DNA from: Latrodectus hesperus
Lineage: Eukaryota > Arthropoda > Arachnida > Araneae > Theridiidae
Direction: 5' to 3'
Length of the DNA stretch: 64,000 nucleotides
Assembly: GCA_037975125.1 (NCBI GenBank)
Contig: CM075853.1
Span: 95,350,043-95,414,042 of the forward strand
Positions 23,614 through 33,640 of this stretch are shown here, in pieces. Position 1 is the stretch's first letter. The number at the start of each line of letters is the position of its first letter. The position numbers and the translations under genes were made by a program. The notes below the pieces were generated by a model, which was not told the DNA's origin, searched no databases, and was given only the letters and a program-made list of their open reading frames with translations.

Positions 23614-24777
23614 ATGGCTTTTTTAGCACGGGGGAAAAAGGGAGATTTAGTAGAAGTAGCTGAAGAGTTAGGGGAAATGGTTCCAGATTCTTTTAAAATC
23701 CCAGATATTAAAAAATTAATTTTAACTAGTAAAAACTTTAATGAGGAAGAAGTAAAATGTATATTAGATAGGGTAATCGAGGAAAGAGTTAAAAGGGAAC
23801 AGGAAGAAAAAGAAGAAAGAGTTAGGCGAGAAATACTAGAAAAAGAGGAAAGAATTAGGCGAGAAGAAAAAGAAGAAAGAATTAGACGTGAAGAAATAGA
23901 AAAAGAAGAAAGAATTAGACGTGAAGAAAGAGAACATATTTTAGAAATGAAACGTCTAGAAATCTCTTCAAATGCTGCAATTTCGAACACAGAATCAGTT
24001 ACAAATAGGACTGAACATGCTCAAAAAATTCAATTAATGCAAATAACGCCAAAATTCGATGAAAAGAAAGATGAGATGAGTTTATACTTAATAAATTTTG
24101 AGCGTAGAGCAGAAATGGCTCATATTCCAAAAAACGAATGGGTAGTTTATCTTGTAAGTGCTTTACCTTCAGAGATATCTAACATGTTAGCTAGAGAACC
24201 TCCAGAAAGGGCTGATGATTACGATTACGTGAAGGAAATTATTCTTAAACGATTCAAGTTAAATAGCGAAAAATTAAGACAATTGTTTCTTAGACACCAG
24301 AAAACGTCAGACAAATCATGGAGAAATTATGCACAAGAATTGAATAGTTACTTTACGGAATGGCTTACGGAATTAGAAATAACGACATTTGAACAGCTTA
24401 AGGAACTAATGGTAACAGATCAATTGAAACGTCGTGTGCCAATTGAAATTAAGGAACATTTTTTGGCGGAATGGCTTAAAATAAATTCGCCGTATGATCT
24501 GGCAGAGAAAATAGATGAATATGAAAGTTTAAGAGATAGTTTTAAGACGAAAGATTTTACAAAACTCCCTCGAAATAATTTAGGTTTTCGTCAACAAAAT
24601 GAAAACCGTGCCTTTAAGTTTAATGAAGTAGTTCGGAATCATAAATCTCATGTTCCTAAAAGAGTCGAGAATAAAAATTCTAATTATTCACATGAAAAGG
24701 AATTCGAAAAAAACAACAACTCCGATGTTATGAATGTGGTTCTTATAGTCATTTGCGGCCTCAGTGTGACAAAATAA
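23614..24777 (+). CDS. Gypsy B gag
   Basis: 387 residues from MAFLARGKKGDL. After a short globular head comes a highly charged coiled coil built from repeats of the type KEERIRREE (residues about 55-115), encoded by a GAA-rich minisatellite. Then a capsid-like region (about 140-315; IQLMQITPKFDE, KEHFLAEWLKINSPYDLAEKI) of the SCAN/gag type seen in arthropod gypsy elements. The gag frame ends at 24777 without its zinc knuckle. The knuckle (CYECG, then H and C) is encoded in the -1 frame, entered at an A AAA AAC run at 24708-24714. Gag forms the particle in which the RNA is copied. Confidence 0.88.
   Translation: MAFLARGKKGDLVEVAEELGEMVPDSFKIPDIKKLILTSKNFNEEEVKCILDRVIEERVKREQEEKEERVRREILEKEERIRREEKEERIRREEIEKEERIRREEREHILEMKRLEISSNAAISNTESVTNRTEHAQKIQLMQITPKFDEKKDEMSLYLINFERRAEMAHIPKNEWVVYLVSALPSEISNMLAREPPERADDYDYVKEIILKRFKLNSEKLRQLFLRHQKTSDKSWRNYAQELNSYFTEWLTELEITTFEQLKELMVTDQLKRRVPIEIKEHFLAEWLKINSPYDLAEKIDEYESLRDSFKTKDFTKLPRNNLGFRQQNENRAFKFNEVVRNHKSHVPKRVENKNSNYSHEKEFEKNNNSDVMNVVLIVICGLSVTK
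24708..24714 (+). promoter_or_regulatory. Possible -1 frameshift site (A AAA AAC) between gag and pol of gypsy B
   Basis: In the gag frame the codons read AAA AAC after a preceding A, the canonical X XXY YYZ heptamer. A -1 slip enters exactly the frame that holds the zinc knuckle, protease and integrase, and that stays open to 26693. However, gypsy A reads through this point in one frame with a slightly different sequence, so a simple one-base loss in B is an alternative. Confidence 0.4.
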
Positions 24778-26693
24778 AAAAGAACTTAGAATCGGTAGCA
24801 TCCAACGAAATTGCTAGAAGTACATTTAATGAGTTGATGGCTCCTTACACTAGTATCGGCACTGTTAATGGAATTCAAATGCCAATCTTAAGAGACACTG
24901 GAGCAACTCTTGATTTGATTTGTGGAAAATACGTGAAACCTGATATGTTCACGAAGGAAAAGGTTTGGCTAAGAACACCTCTTGATGAAACTTTAGTATG
25001 CTTACCTATTGCCGAGGTTGAAATAAATTGTGAATTAGGTCACATTTTGACAAAGGCAGCAGTTCTTCGAGATTCTTTGGATCAAGGAAGATATTTACTG
25101 GGAAATAAAACAGCCGCTTTATTTCAGGAAATTAAAAAGCATGAGGAGGTGAAAATACATATGATAAATGCTATAGAAACTCGAGCTCAAAGAAGACGGA
25201 AGGAAAATAGCACGAATAAAGAGATTATTGATTCTGAAATAGAATCTTCTAGGTCTTGCTTCCAAACTAAACAAAATGAAGAATTAGAGCAAAATACAAT
25301 TTTGCCACCATTAGAAACCGAAGTTGAAGGGATGAATTTGATAAAAACATCTCCAGAAGAATTTGCTCGGGAACAAAAGGTGTGCGAAGATTTGAAACCT
25401 CTCTTTGAGCAAGCTAAACGACAATCTTCAAAAGACAATAAATATATTATAATAAATCAATTGTTGTTTTATAATAAAATGGACAATGATGGAACTGTAA
25501 GAAGATTATTAGTTGTGCCCAAGAAGTTTCGCAACCAACTAAAAGGGATCTGCCATGAGATAACTGCAGCTCATTTAGGTATAACTAAAACAAAAGATAT
25601 GCTGTGCAAAACTTTCTACTGGCCTAACTGCTTTAAAGAAATTGAAAATTTTGTTAAATCTTGTGACAAATGTCAACGAGTAGGAAAGCCTCAAGATAAG
25701 AAAAGGGCTCCTTTGAAACTGGTTCCAGTAATTCCGGAAATATTTACAAGAATTAACGTTGATGCATGTGGTCCTTTACCTATAACTTCCTGTGGTAACC
25801 GGTATATTATAACAGCCATTTGCATGTCATCCAAGTATCCAGATGCCATCCCAGTACCAGATATACGTTCTACTACTGTGATTGATGCTTTTCTTCAGAT
25901 ATTTAGCCGCATGGGTTTTCCTAGGGAGTTGCAAAGTGATCAAGGAACATCTTTCATGAGTGTCCTGACATCAGAATTTTTAGAAAAATTTGGTATTAAA
26001 GTTGTGCATAGTTCCGTTCAGCATCCCCAAAGCAATCCTGTTGAGAGATTGCATAGAACTTTAAAGAGAATACTGAAAGTCCTTTGCTTAGAAAAGGGTA
26101 CAGATTGGGAGAAGATTTTACCTCAGGCACTTTTTGCTCTTAGAACTTGCATTCATGATAGCACTGGATATTCTCCTGCAGAATTAGTCCATGGTCGGAA
26201 CTTAAGAACACTCGTAACACTATTATATGAAAATCTAACTGGTAAAACCATTGAAGAAGATAGTGTGATTGCTTACGTTTTTAATCTTTTAAATAGAATG
26301 AAAAGATGCCAAGAATTAGCTGTGAAAAATATGACAGAGGCTAAAGAAAAACAGAAACTTTGGTATGACCGTAAGGCTACGAAAAGAGAATTTAAAGAAA
26401 ATGATCTTGTGTTAGTTGTTGCATCTTCTAGATCGAACAAATTTTCTGTTCATTGGATAGGTCCAGGAAAAGTAGTAAAACGACTATCGGACACAAATTA
26501 CGTAATACAATTTCCCGATAAGGAAAAATTACATGTATATCATGTAAATATGTTAAAACCTTATTTTCAGCGTCCAGAAGATGTTAATTTAATTTTTACC
26601 TATAATTCTGATAATGAAGATATTGATTCTGAGAAAGAAGATATCCCAAGTTTTGAAATTAATTCATCTACTCCTTTTAGAGACTTTTCCTGA
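24714..26693 (+). CDS. Gypsy B zinc knuckle, protease and integrase
   Basis: In order: a CCHC knuckle (24726-24767), an aspartic protease with LRDTGATLDLICG, a spacer rich in Glu and Lys, the integrase zinc-binding region (HEITAAHLG ... SCDKCQ), the catalytic core with Asp in INVDACGP, Asp in LQSDQGTSF and Glu in NPVERLHR, and the C-terminal module (WIGPGKVVKRL ... YHVNMLKPYFQ). The first Met in this frame is 24753, but expression is more likely as a gag fusion. Integrase comes before RT. In ordinary Ty3/gypsy elements it comes after RNase H, so this is the Ty1/copia-like order. The frame ends at 26693, and RT lies in the next frame after one extra base near 26670 relative to gypsy A. Confidence 0.9.
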   Translation, partial: QQLRCYECGSYSHLRPQCDKIKKNLESVASNEIARSTFNELMAPYTSIGTVNGIQMPILRDTGATLDLICGKYVKPDMFTKEKVWLRTPLDETLVCLPIAEVEINCELGHILTKAAVLRDSLDQGRYLLGNKTAALFQEIKKHEEVKIHMINAIETRAQRRRKENSTNKEIIDSEIESSRSCFQTKQNEELEQNTILPPLETEVEGMNLIKTSPEEFAREQKVCEDLKPLFEQAKRQSSKDNKYIIINQLLFYNKMDNDGTVRRLLVVPKKFRNQLKGICHEITAAHLGITKTKDMLCKTFYWPNCFKEIENFVKSCDKCQRVGKPQDKKRAPLKLVPVIPEIFTRINVDACGPLPITSCGNRYIITAICMSSKYPDAIPVPDIRSTTVIDAFLQIFSRMGFPRELQSDQGTSFMSVLTSEFLEKFGIKVVHSSVQHPQSNPVERLHRTLKRILKVLCLEKGTDWEKILPQALFALRTCIHDSTGYSPAELVHGRNLRTLVTLLYENLTGKTIEEDSVIAYVFNLLNRMKRCQELAVKNMTEAKEKQKLWYDRKATKREFKENDLVLVVASSRSNKFSVHWIGPGKVVKRLSDTNYVIQFPDKEKLHVYHVNMLKPYFQRPEDVNLIFTYNSDNEDIDSEKEDIPSFEINSSTPFRDFS

Positions 26694-27861
26694 AAGCTGT
26701 TTTAATGAAAAGTTAGAGGACGATCAGAAGAAACAATTGAGTAGACTTTTGATTCAATTTATTGATATTTTTTCAAATGAACCAGGTTGTACAGAACTGG
26801 CTGAACTTGACATCGAATTAGAATGTAATAAACCTATAATAGCTAAACCATATCGAATGTCCCCACGACAGACAGGAATTCTGAAATCGGAAGTAGACAA
26901 GATGTTGAAATTGAAGGTGGTGGAACCAGGGGAATCCGATTACACATCACCTTTAATATTAGTTGAAGCTCCTGGAAAAGAACCTCGTCCGTGCATTGAT
27001 TATCGCAGGTTAAATGAGGTTACCAGAACGCAATATTATCCATTACCAAATATTGAAGAGCGTGTTGAATCCGTTTCGAAAGCGAAGTTCATATCTTTAT
27101 TAGACTTAACACGAGGTTATTGGCAGATACCTTTGAGTCCTAAGGCTCAAAGATATGCTGCATTTACGACGACATTTGGTGTTTATAAACCTTTGAGAAT
27201 GGCATTCGGTTTGAAGAATGCTCCCTACTATTTCAGTAAGTTAATGGCTGATTTATTAAAAAATTGCGAACATTTTGCTGTGCCTTATTTAGATGACATA
27301 GCTATATATTCACTTACCTGGTCTGATCACATCCAACATCTTAAATGTGTTCTGGAGAAGATTCGATTTGCGAAATTGACTGTAAAACCCCTTAAGTGCA
27401 AATTCGCTCAACTTCGTGTTAAATATTTGGGACACTTTGTAGGACAAGGTCAAAGAACACCAGGTGATATTAAAGTGAAAGCCATTACCGATTTCGAACG
27501 TCCCTCAAGCAAAACCGAAGTACGAGCTTTCCTAGGTCTTGTTGGGTACTATCGCAAGTATATACCAGAATTTTCGGTAGTTGCTGCGCCTTTATCCGAC
27601 CTGTTAAAAGGGAAGTCCAAGAAAGGAACTGTAATATGGAATAATAACTGCGAAAAGGCATTCATAGAATTAAAGAACACTTTAATAAAGAAGCCTGTAC
27701 TTTACAGTCCAGACTTTCAAAAACAATTTATCATTCAATGTGATGCCTCAAACTTAGGAATAGGTGTAGTTTTATCTCAGAGAGATCAAAATGAAAATGA
27801 ACACCCTATCCTATTTCTGAGTAAAAATTTTCAAAATCTGAGAAAAATTATAGCACTATAG
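26614..27861 (+). CDS. Gypsy B reverse transcriptase and start of RNase H
   Basis: 415 residues in a frame overlapping the end of integrase; the true boundary is probably near 26670. RT motifs in order: IIAKPYRMSPRQT, PCIDYRRLNEVTR, LLDLTRGYWQIPL, RMAFGLKNAP, catalytic YLDDIAIY, LGHFVGQG, then GLVGYYRKYIP. RNase H begins with IQCDASNLGIGVVLSQ. A missing T near 27828 shifts the frame, and the rest of RNase H follows in 27850-28109. It copies the element RNA using the tRNA primer. Confidence 0.92.
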   Translation: MKILILRKKISQVLKLIHLLLLETFPESCFNEKLEDDQKKQLSRLLIQFIDIFSNEPGCTELAELDIELECNKPIIAKPYRMSPRQTGILKSEVDKMLKLKVVEPGESDYTSPLILVEAPGKEPRPCIDYRRLNEVTRTQYYPLPNIEERVESVSKAKFISLLDLTRGYWQIPLSPKAQRYAAFTTTFGVYKPLRMAFGLKNAPYYFSKLMADLLKNCEHFAVPYLDDIAIYSLTWSDHIQHLKCVLEKIRFAKLTVKPLKCKFAQLRVKYLGHFVGQGQRTPGDIKVKAITDFERPSSKTEVRAFLGLVGYYRKYIPEFSVVAAPLSDLLKGKSKKGTVIWNNNCEKAFIELKNTLIKKPVLYSPDFQKQFIIQCDASNLGIGVVLSQRDQNENEHPILFLSKNFQNLRKIIAL

Positions 27862-28109
27862 AAAAGGAATGTGCAGCAATAATTTTTGCTGTTACTAAAT
27901 TAAAATATTATTTAGATGGTCAGTATAAATTTATTATCGAAACTGATCATAACCCTTTAGTTTGGTTAAAACATCATACAGGATCTAATCCCAGACTTTT
28001 AAGGTGGGCTTTGGTACTTCAAAGCCTAAATTTTGATATTGTTCACAGAAAGGGCAAATTACATCAGAATGCCGATAGTCTCAGTAGAATGCTGAATAAC
28101 CAAACTTAA
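27850..28109 (+). CDS. Gypsy B RNase H, C-terminal part in the shifted frame
   Basis: After the frame change: STIEKECAAIIFAVTK, the conserved ETDHNPLVWL segment and FDIVHRKGKLHQNADSLS, typical of the end of gypsy RNase H, then a stop at 28107-28109. No integrase follows. After about 390 bp of non-coding sequence with a purine tract (28443-28487) comes the 3' LTR. This confirms that RNase H is the last domain. Confidence 0.88.
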
Positions 28110-28497
28110 TTATTTTCTTTTTCTCAGATATTCAATTAAAATGTTTTTTTTTAATACAAATTTCAATTGTTGTTACATGTGTACATAATAAAAAAAATGT
28201 TTTTTATAGTAAAAATGTGTCTATTTGTAAGTTTAGTTAAGGTTGAAAATTCTGTTGTGTTAGATAATTATTTTGTGCTATTTTGATATAATTTTATTTT
28301 ATATTTAATATTATATAATTCCATATAATTTTGTGTTTCAGCCAGAGTCCGATTGATCAGGGCTATCTGTAATACTAAATTTTGCTCTTTGTTGTTTGTG
28401 TGTGTGTGTTTTTTTTCTTTTTTATTTGCAGGTTGATTTCCTTAGAATGAGAAAAAGAAAAAAAAAAAACTCCGGGGAAGGAAGGAATAATTTAGTC

Positions 28498-28710
28498 TGT
28501 AATGTCTCACCATCGGCACTTTCGATTTTAAGATCCTATGTTTTTTTTGTGTTTTGTTTGGATTTTCAGAGAGACTCTCGTTGTACGCGAAGCAGGCGAG
28601 AGAGATTGTCGCGAACCCATACATGGCTCCTTGTAAATTTTGTTCATTTTTTAATTAAATGTGTATGTTTCAAAATTGGAGTCATTTATTTGTTTGTTTG
28701 TTTCATAACA
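28498..28710 (+). repeat. 3' LTR of gypsy B
   Basis: Preceded by a purine-rich tract (GGGGAAGGAAGGAA near 28473). No difference from 22027-22239 was seen. Followed by the ATAT target duplication and then gypsy A leader. Confidence 0.93.
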
Positions 28711-29275
28711 ATATGTTACTTTCATAAAATCTACTTTCTATATCAGTGAAACATTGAAAATATTATGAATATAAATGTACTGTTGATTTTACACCTTAAT
28801 CTATAACAACATAGTTATTTTAACATATTCCTACGTGAATTGAAATACATCAACCACATAAAAATTATGAAATGCAAATTTATAATAAGGTACGCACACT
28901 TTTCTTATACCAAAAAATATTACCCTGTTTTTTTTGTTTTTTTTTGTACAATACACGAAATACAGAAATTAGCTTTTGTAATATGGAATACACCATTTAC
29001 AAACTTATAAACAAAATTAATTGATATAACATGAAAAACCACGTAAATAAGATTGGAACTAAATATTCTATAAATTTATATAAAATTCCAAACTATTTAT
29101 TTTCAATAGTAGCCAGAGAAAGATTGATCAAAATGGCCTACCTCTATTCCAACATTTCGGCACGTAACCCATTATAGTGCACATAATTAATTTCCACAGT
29201 GGATGCTAATGCAAAGCATTATATAAGCATCCTGAACCGCTACCACCAAAACATAAGTTTGTTAAGAAACTGTGG
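28711..29275 (-). other. Leader of gypsy A, outer part
   Basis: Reverse complement of the gypsy B leader next to its 5' LTR, including TGGTGGTAGCGG and AATGCTTTGCATTAGCATCC. It lacks the 98-bp duplication of B. Similarity stops after about 10 bases of LTR end near 29275. Confidence 0.85.
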
Positions 29276-29703
29276 TGAAACACTTCTGCTCGGAAGTTGG
29301 CAGCAGCAGCTAGAAAAACTTTCTACCTGAACATTGGCAACACCAATATTTTCCGAACAATACCGCATGGTGAGCAACACGGCAGATTCACGTTTTCCCC
29401 GACGATGTGAACGAACTAGTTTAGAAATTTTTCTCTCTCTGAGATTTTGTGTATTTACAACCTTTTTTAGAATATCTTTAATTAGCAATAAAATTTAGTT
29501 AACCCCAATATATGGTGTGCGCTGCCATTATTAAAACTAATTAAACAGCACCCCATAAAACAAACTAAAGACTCCACTAATTTTGAAATGAACACATTTA
29601 ATTAATAAAGAAGCAAAATTTACACAGGAGTCATATTGGGGTTCGCTAACATCTATCGCGCCGGCGTCGCGTACAACGAGTAAGTATCAATATTGCAAAG
29701 CAC
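29276..29703 (-). repeat. Unresolved LTR-like segment beyond gypsy A
   Basis: Read on the minus strand, 29652 to about 29540 starts TGTTAGCGAACC and contains TTAATTAAATGTGT and TTTCAAAATT in the same order as the gypsy B LTR, so it may be a diverged LTR of a related element. It also lies inside an inverted pair GTTAACCCCAATAT (29498-29511) / ATATTGGGGTTcgcTAAC (29633-29650). An 82-residue minus-strand frame at 29240-29488 has no recognisable motif. Confidence 0.35.
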
Positions 29704-29726
29704 AAAAAAAAAAAAAAAAAAAAAAA
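29704..29726 (+). repeat. Poly(A) run
   Basis: Twenty-three A residues, followed by a GC-richer segment (CACCGCTTCGTCAG...) to about 29790. It could be a retroposon tail, but no body was recognised. Confidence 0.6.
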
Positions 29727-29789
29727 CACCGCTTCGTCAGACTTCCTGGCACCAACCGTCTCCCTACTCACCCTCTCCATCAGAGGCTT

Positions 29790-32160
29790 TTCAAATTTGA
29801 AGTTGATGATGAGACATTACAACATACAAAATTTATTTAATTCTTAAGAATTTATTAAAATTAAGTACATAATTGCAACATAAAGTATAATTTTTTTTAT
29901 TAAATTGTGTGCTGCTGCAAATCTACAATTTCTTAATAAGCTTTACTACGCAAGCTCTTAATAATCATTCATTTTGCAATAATAACAATGATAAAAATGT
30001 ATAATTATACATGTTTTACTGGTATTTAGTTATCTCAGTAATTATTTTTGAAATTATTAAAAATATCAGAACATAAGAGATCTTTATGGAAAAATATTGT
30101 TATGATTTACTTAATGCTTATATATATTAACTTATCATTTAAATTTCAGTACAAGTAAATGCCTTTTTTCAATACAAAAATATTTAGTTATTGTGGTATT
30201 CTATAAAATATTTAACTTGTGGTTATATAAAAGCAATATTCTAATTTTCTAAACCCTACACTTTGCATTTAGATAACTGTTTAATTATGAAATAAACTTT
30301 CTAAGATTTAAATAAACTGGGCTATTTAATAAATATTTAAACAGATCAAAAATTGCTACATATAATATTCTTCTCAAGTTACTTGTAGAAAACTTTTGGA
30401 AGAAATAAGCTAACAAGCTAAACAAATGTTCTGCCACAATTTATATGCTCAGTTAAAGAAAGTCGTTTTTCAAAAAACAAAAATAACTACCAATCATTTG
30501 TGCTTATTTTACGTATATTTTAAATATATTTAATATTTTTTAAACTGTTGAAATTTAGCAGTTTTGAAAATGGTGTATAACTCTCCTACTGAAAATCTTT
30601 TATCACTGAAACGATTATTTTAAATGATTATTAATTATAACAATTTTAAATGCTGTAAATTTTCTCTCCCTGTTTTAAGTCGTGCTAATTTTGTTGGAGA
30701 ACTTAAATCTTATTTGATGTGATATTTTCAACATTGAATATTAGCATTTGATATTCCTTTGCAAGGGGCTCTCTTCATTCAAATATTTTTTAAATTCTTA
30801 ATATGAGCTAATACTTATAATATCTTTAGCCTGTTCGATCATTTAACCTGTATTGTATTAATGGCTTATTTGGAATTTTTTGCTAATTGATATAAGTAGA
30901 TTAAGCCTTTCTAAATTAGCTAATGGTTTTAATACATTCATTTACTGTAATTAATTTTATGAGTGAAATGTATAAGATTTTTGGGTCAATGTTTTTTTCA
31001 ACAAGAATACTTAGTCAAAATATTTACAAATATATAGTTTGATTTCATTTATCAAAAACTTTAGATTGCATTTAGAGGTTTGGTATTAAAATATAATTCA
31101 CACCACCACTTAAAATGACATGATTTTTTTATAAGTTTACCACTTGAATTTTATTTAACTTTGAGAAATAACAATCATTTATTTTGTATTAATTTTTAAT
31201 AAGGAATATTAAAAGTATGAGTTATAACAAATATGTGCTGCAAAAAGAAAATTTATCAGACTTTAATATTCAAATCAGTATTTTAAATTTTGTTAATAAG
31301 AGTTATTTTCAAAATATAATTTATTTAATAATAATCATATCATAATCATTTATTTGATTCTTATTTAATTGTAAAAAATACATTGTTTAAATTCTAATAA
31401 GAGTATTAGTATAACCTAAACAAATTTTAATAATGCAATAATACACGATATTTCTGCTTAAGAGAATGCGTTAATTCTCTTTACACATACAAAATTACAA
31501 GTTAAAAAATTAGTATTACAGAATGAATATTCTCTTATATAAATAATAGAAAAATTTATACTATATATTCCACACATTTTAATAAGCATATAATTAGAAA
31601 ATCAAAATTTTTATCCTACCAGTAAAGATTCTGAATACAATTCTTGTTCAAATTATATATTAAAGGAAATTTTCAATTTCTGTAATCCAATGAATAAAAA
31701 AAAAACTTTTAAAGTCAAAGCATTTAACAAATATGGATATTTCATAAGTCAAATTTAGATTACGAAAATTTACATATTTCATAATCAGAACAGTCATACA
31801 TTTCAGAAGATAAAAGCTCACATTTTTATTTTTATAATGTGTTTACATTTATATATTTATTTTGATATTCAACCAAATATTAAAATAATATGGAATCACT
31901 TGTTGTAATTTAAACTCTATGTATTATATTTAAAGCTTTATTTTTTCCCCTCAGTTTCATGAGATAATTAATCCTAACCAAAAAAAAAAAAAAAAACATT
32001 AAAGTTCTACTGCCTTTCTTATTATTATTCAAATCCTGGCATGAACATTTTCATTTCACGAATGGTAAAACATTCACGCAATCAAACAATTCATTTAAAA
32101 TAATGTAAGCTTGATTCATTACTAAAACACGAATTTCATCTCTTAATGTTTATCTCATTG
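29790..32160. other. AT-rich intergenic stretch
   Basis: No open frame of note, no coding-like exon with splice sites, no terminal repeats recognised. A poly(A) run lies near 31979-31998. Confidence 0.5.
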
Positions 32161-32475
32161 CTTAGCTTATGATTGGCTTAGAGGGATAAGAAAGCAAGTT
32201 TTCCTGATTTCATTCCCTATCATTGGCGCAAGTGCCTGAACTTTCAACTTTGTTGCCAAGGTGCTGAATCCTCGAGGGTTTCAAAAGTCGCAACCAGGTA
32301 CCACAGCAAACTGCCAGAAGGCAATCTCTTTCTATCTAATGAGGGTAGAGGCATGGAGCAAGGAGTATAAGAGGAGCAGTTCTAACCGTGAAACATCATG
32401 AGCGCCGGTGAAGTAGCTAGCAGACGATTCCACACCCACTCTATCTTTCACAGAGAAACAATACTTTCTTACTGA
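32160..32475 (+). promoter_or_regulatory. GC-richer, promoter-like patch
   Basis: An island of mixed-base sequence in very AT-rich surroundings. It holds GATTGGCT (inverted CCAAT, about 32171), CATTGGCGC (about 32221) and a TATA-like GTATAAGAG (about 32365) in the order expected for a plus-strand promoter, followed by about 100 bp of GC-richer sequence that could be an untranslated first exon. No coding frame starts here. It could serve GPATCH4, 1.2 kb downstream, or an unseen non-coding transcript, or be an old repeat. Confidence 0.3.
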
Positions 32476-33615
32476 GGACACAGTATAGGCAAGCATTATT
32501 TTTATTTAAATTGCACACAACGAAATAAAAGAGATCTAATTTATTAACTATTTTAAAAAAAGTTATTTTATTGGTAGTTAAGAGCTTATTTTGTATTTTT
32601 GCTAATTATTAATATTATGTATTTCAATAAAGAAATTTTATGCGTATTATTCACCTTATTGACTTTGAGATAAACATTTGATTATTATGAATTAAATATG
32701 ATATTATTATATTTTTAATTTTGAAAAATGGTGATTTTTCTTTTCTGTATTGATATTCAGTGACAAAATTTCCTTCCAATGTTATTCTCTGTGATTTTAT
32801 CTATGCATGAAATACTGTGCTATTTGGTTATTATTTTTCCCTTTATAAGGAAGAATTATGCTTCTGTATATAAATTTATTTATATCTACATAGTAAAAGT
32901 ATTTTTCTTGGTGTATTTTTAGTCCAATTTTAGAAAAAAAAAATTTTTACTATCAATAATTTGTAAATGAATTTCGTTGATTAATGTAAAGTAAAAAAAA
33001 ATTGTAATGTAAAGTCAACTGTCAGAAAACTAGAAACTAAGTAAGGTATTTTTTTTTATCTAAAATTGAATTTCATTAAATCTTGATTTATTATATTTAA
33101 TAAGATTTATATAAGATAAAAATATCTTCTCAAGAGGTATGATATTTTATTACTAATTTAACATTAAAAACTCAAAATTTTTAATTTTTTTAAACTTTTG
33201 TTTTAAAAAAATTGGAATTTATTCAGTAGCAAAATAATTAAATGTATTCCTAAACTTATTAGTGTATTCCTAGAACATTGGCTGTGTTTAGTGATTGTTG
33301 CGGGCAGAAATATGCAGATGGAAATGTATTACAATAAGCAAGCGTAACCTAACTTAACTGACGAAGCAGTGTAATTTAACAAGAACATTTTGTAAAGTTC
33401 CTTTGCAAGGACACCTTGAATGTAAAATTAATAATTGTTATCGTAGAGTTGGCATAAGCATGAATTTTCAAATACTCGAACGAAACAAGAGCAGCATGCT
33501 CATGCTGAACAACAGGAACACAAATAAACAAAACATGTTACTGTATGTGCTTCTTTAGCTCCAAAGTTTAAAATTAAAAGCTAACCCGAAATTTGAATTA
33601 CTTATTGTTAATAAA

Positions 33616-33636
33616 ATGACATTAATTTTCCGTTAA
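33616..33636 (+). promoter_or_regulatory. Upstream ORF before GPATCH4
   Basis: ATG at 33616 opens a seven-codon frame including the stop (encodes MTLIFR) that ends four bases before the GPATCH4 start. It would matter only if the transcript starts upstream of 33616, which is not known. Confidence 0.4.
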
Positions 33637-33640
33637 TAAA

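Larger units (their letters stand above)
22027..28710 (+). mobile_element. Ty3/gypsy element B, full length with two LTRs
   Basis: Two 213-bp LTRs (22027-22239 and 28498-28710) look identical base for base. They are flanked by ATAT (22023-22026, 28711-28714). Order inside: primer-binding site, long leader, gag, protease, integrase, RT, RNase H, purine tract. It is inserted in the leader of gypsy A in the opposite direction. Identical LTRs indicate recent insertion, yet three single-base frame changes separate the coding blocks. Confidence 0.93.
9294..29275 (-). mobile_element. Ty3/gypsy element A (minus), split by MULE, P and gypsy B insertions
   Basis: Five collinear pieces on the minus strand: leader 29275-28711 and 22026-21255, gag-protease-integrase N part 21254-19176, integrase middle 16903-16806, and integrase C part plus RT 11046-9294. 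Each break coincides with an inserted element bounded by a target duplication, so the pieces were once continuous. The A sequence is close to gypsy B throughout but has more stop codons, consistent with an older copy. Its 3' end (RNase H, 3' LTR) is lost at the BEL junction. Its 5' LTR is not clearly recognised; only about 10 bases of LTR-end similarity remain near 29267-29275. Confidence 0.85.
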
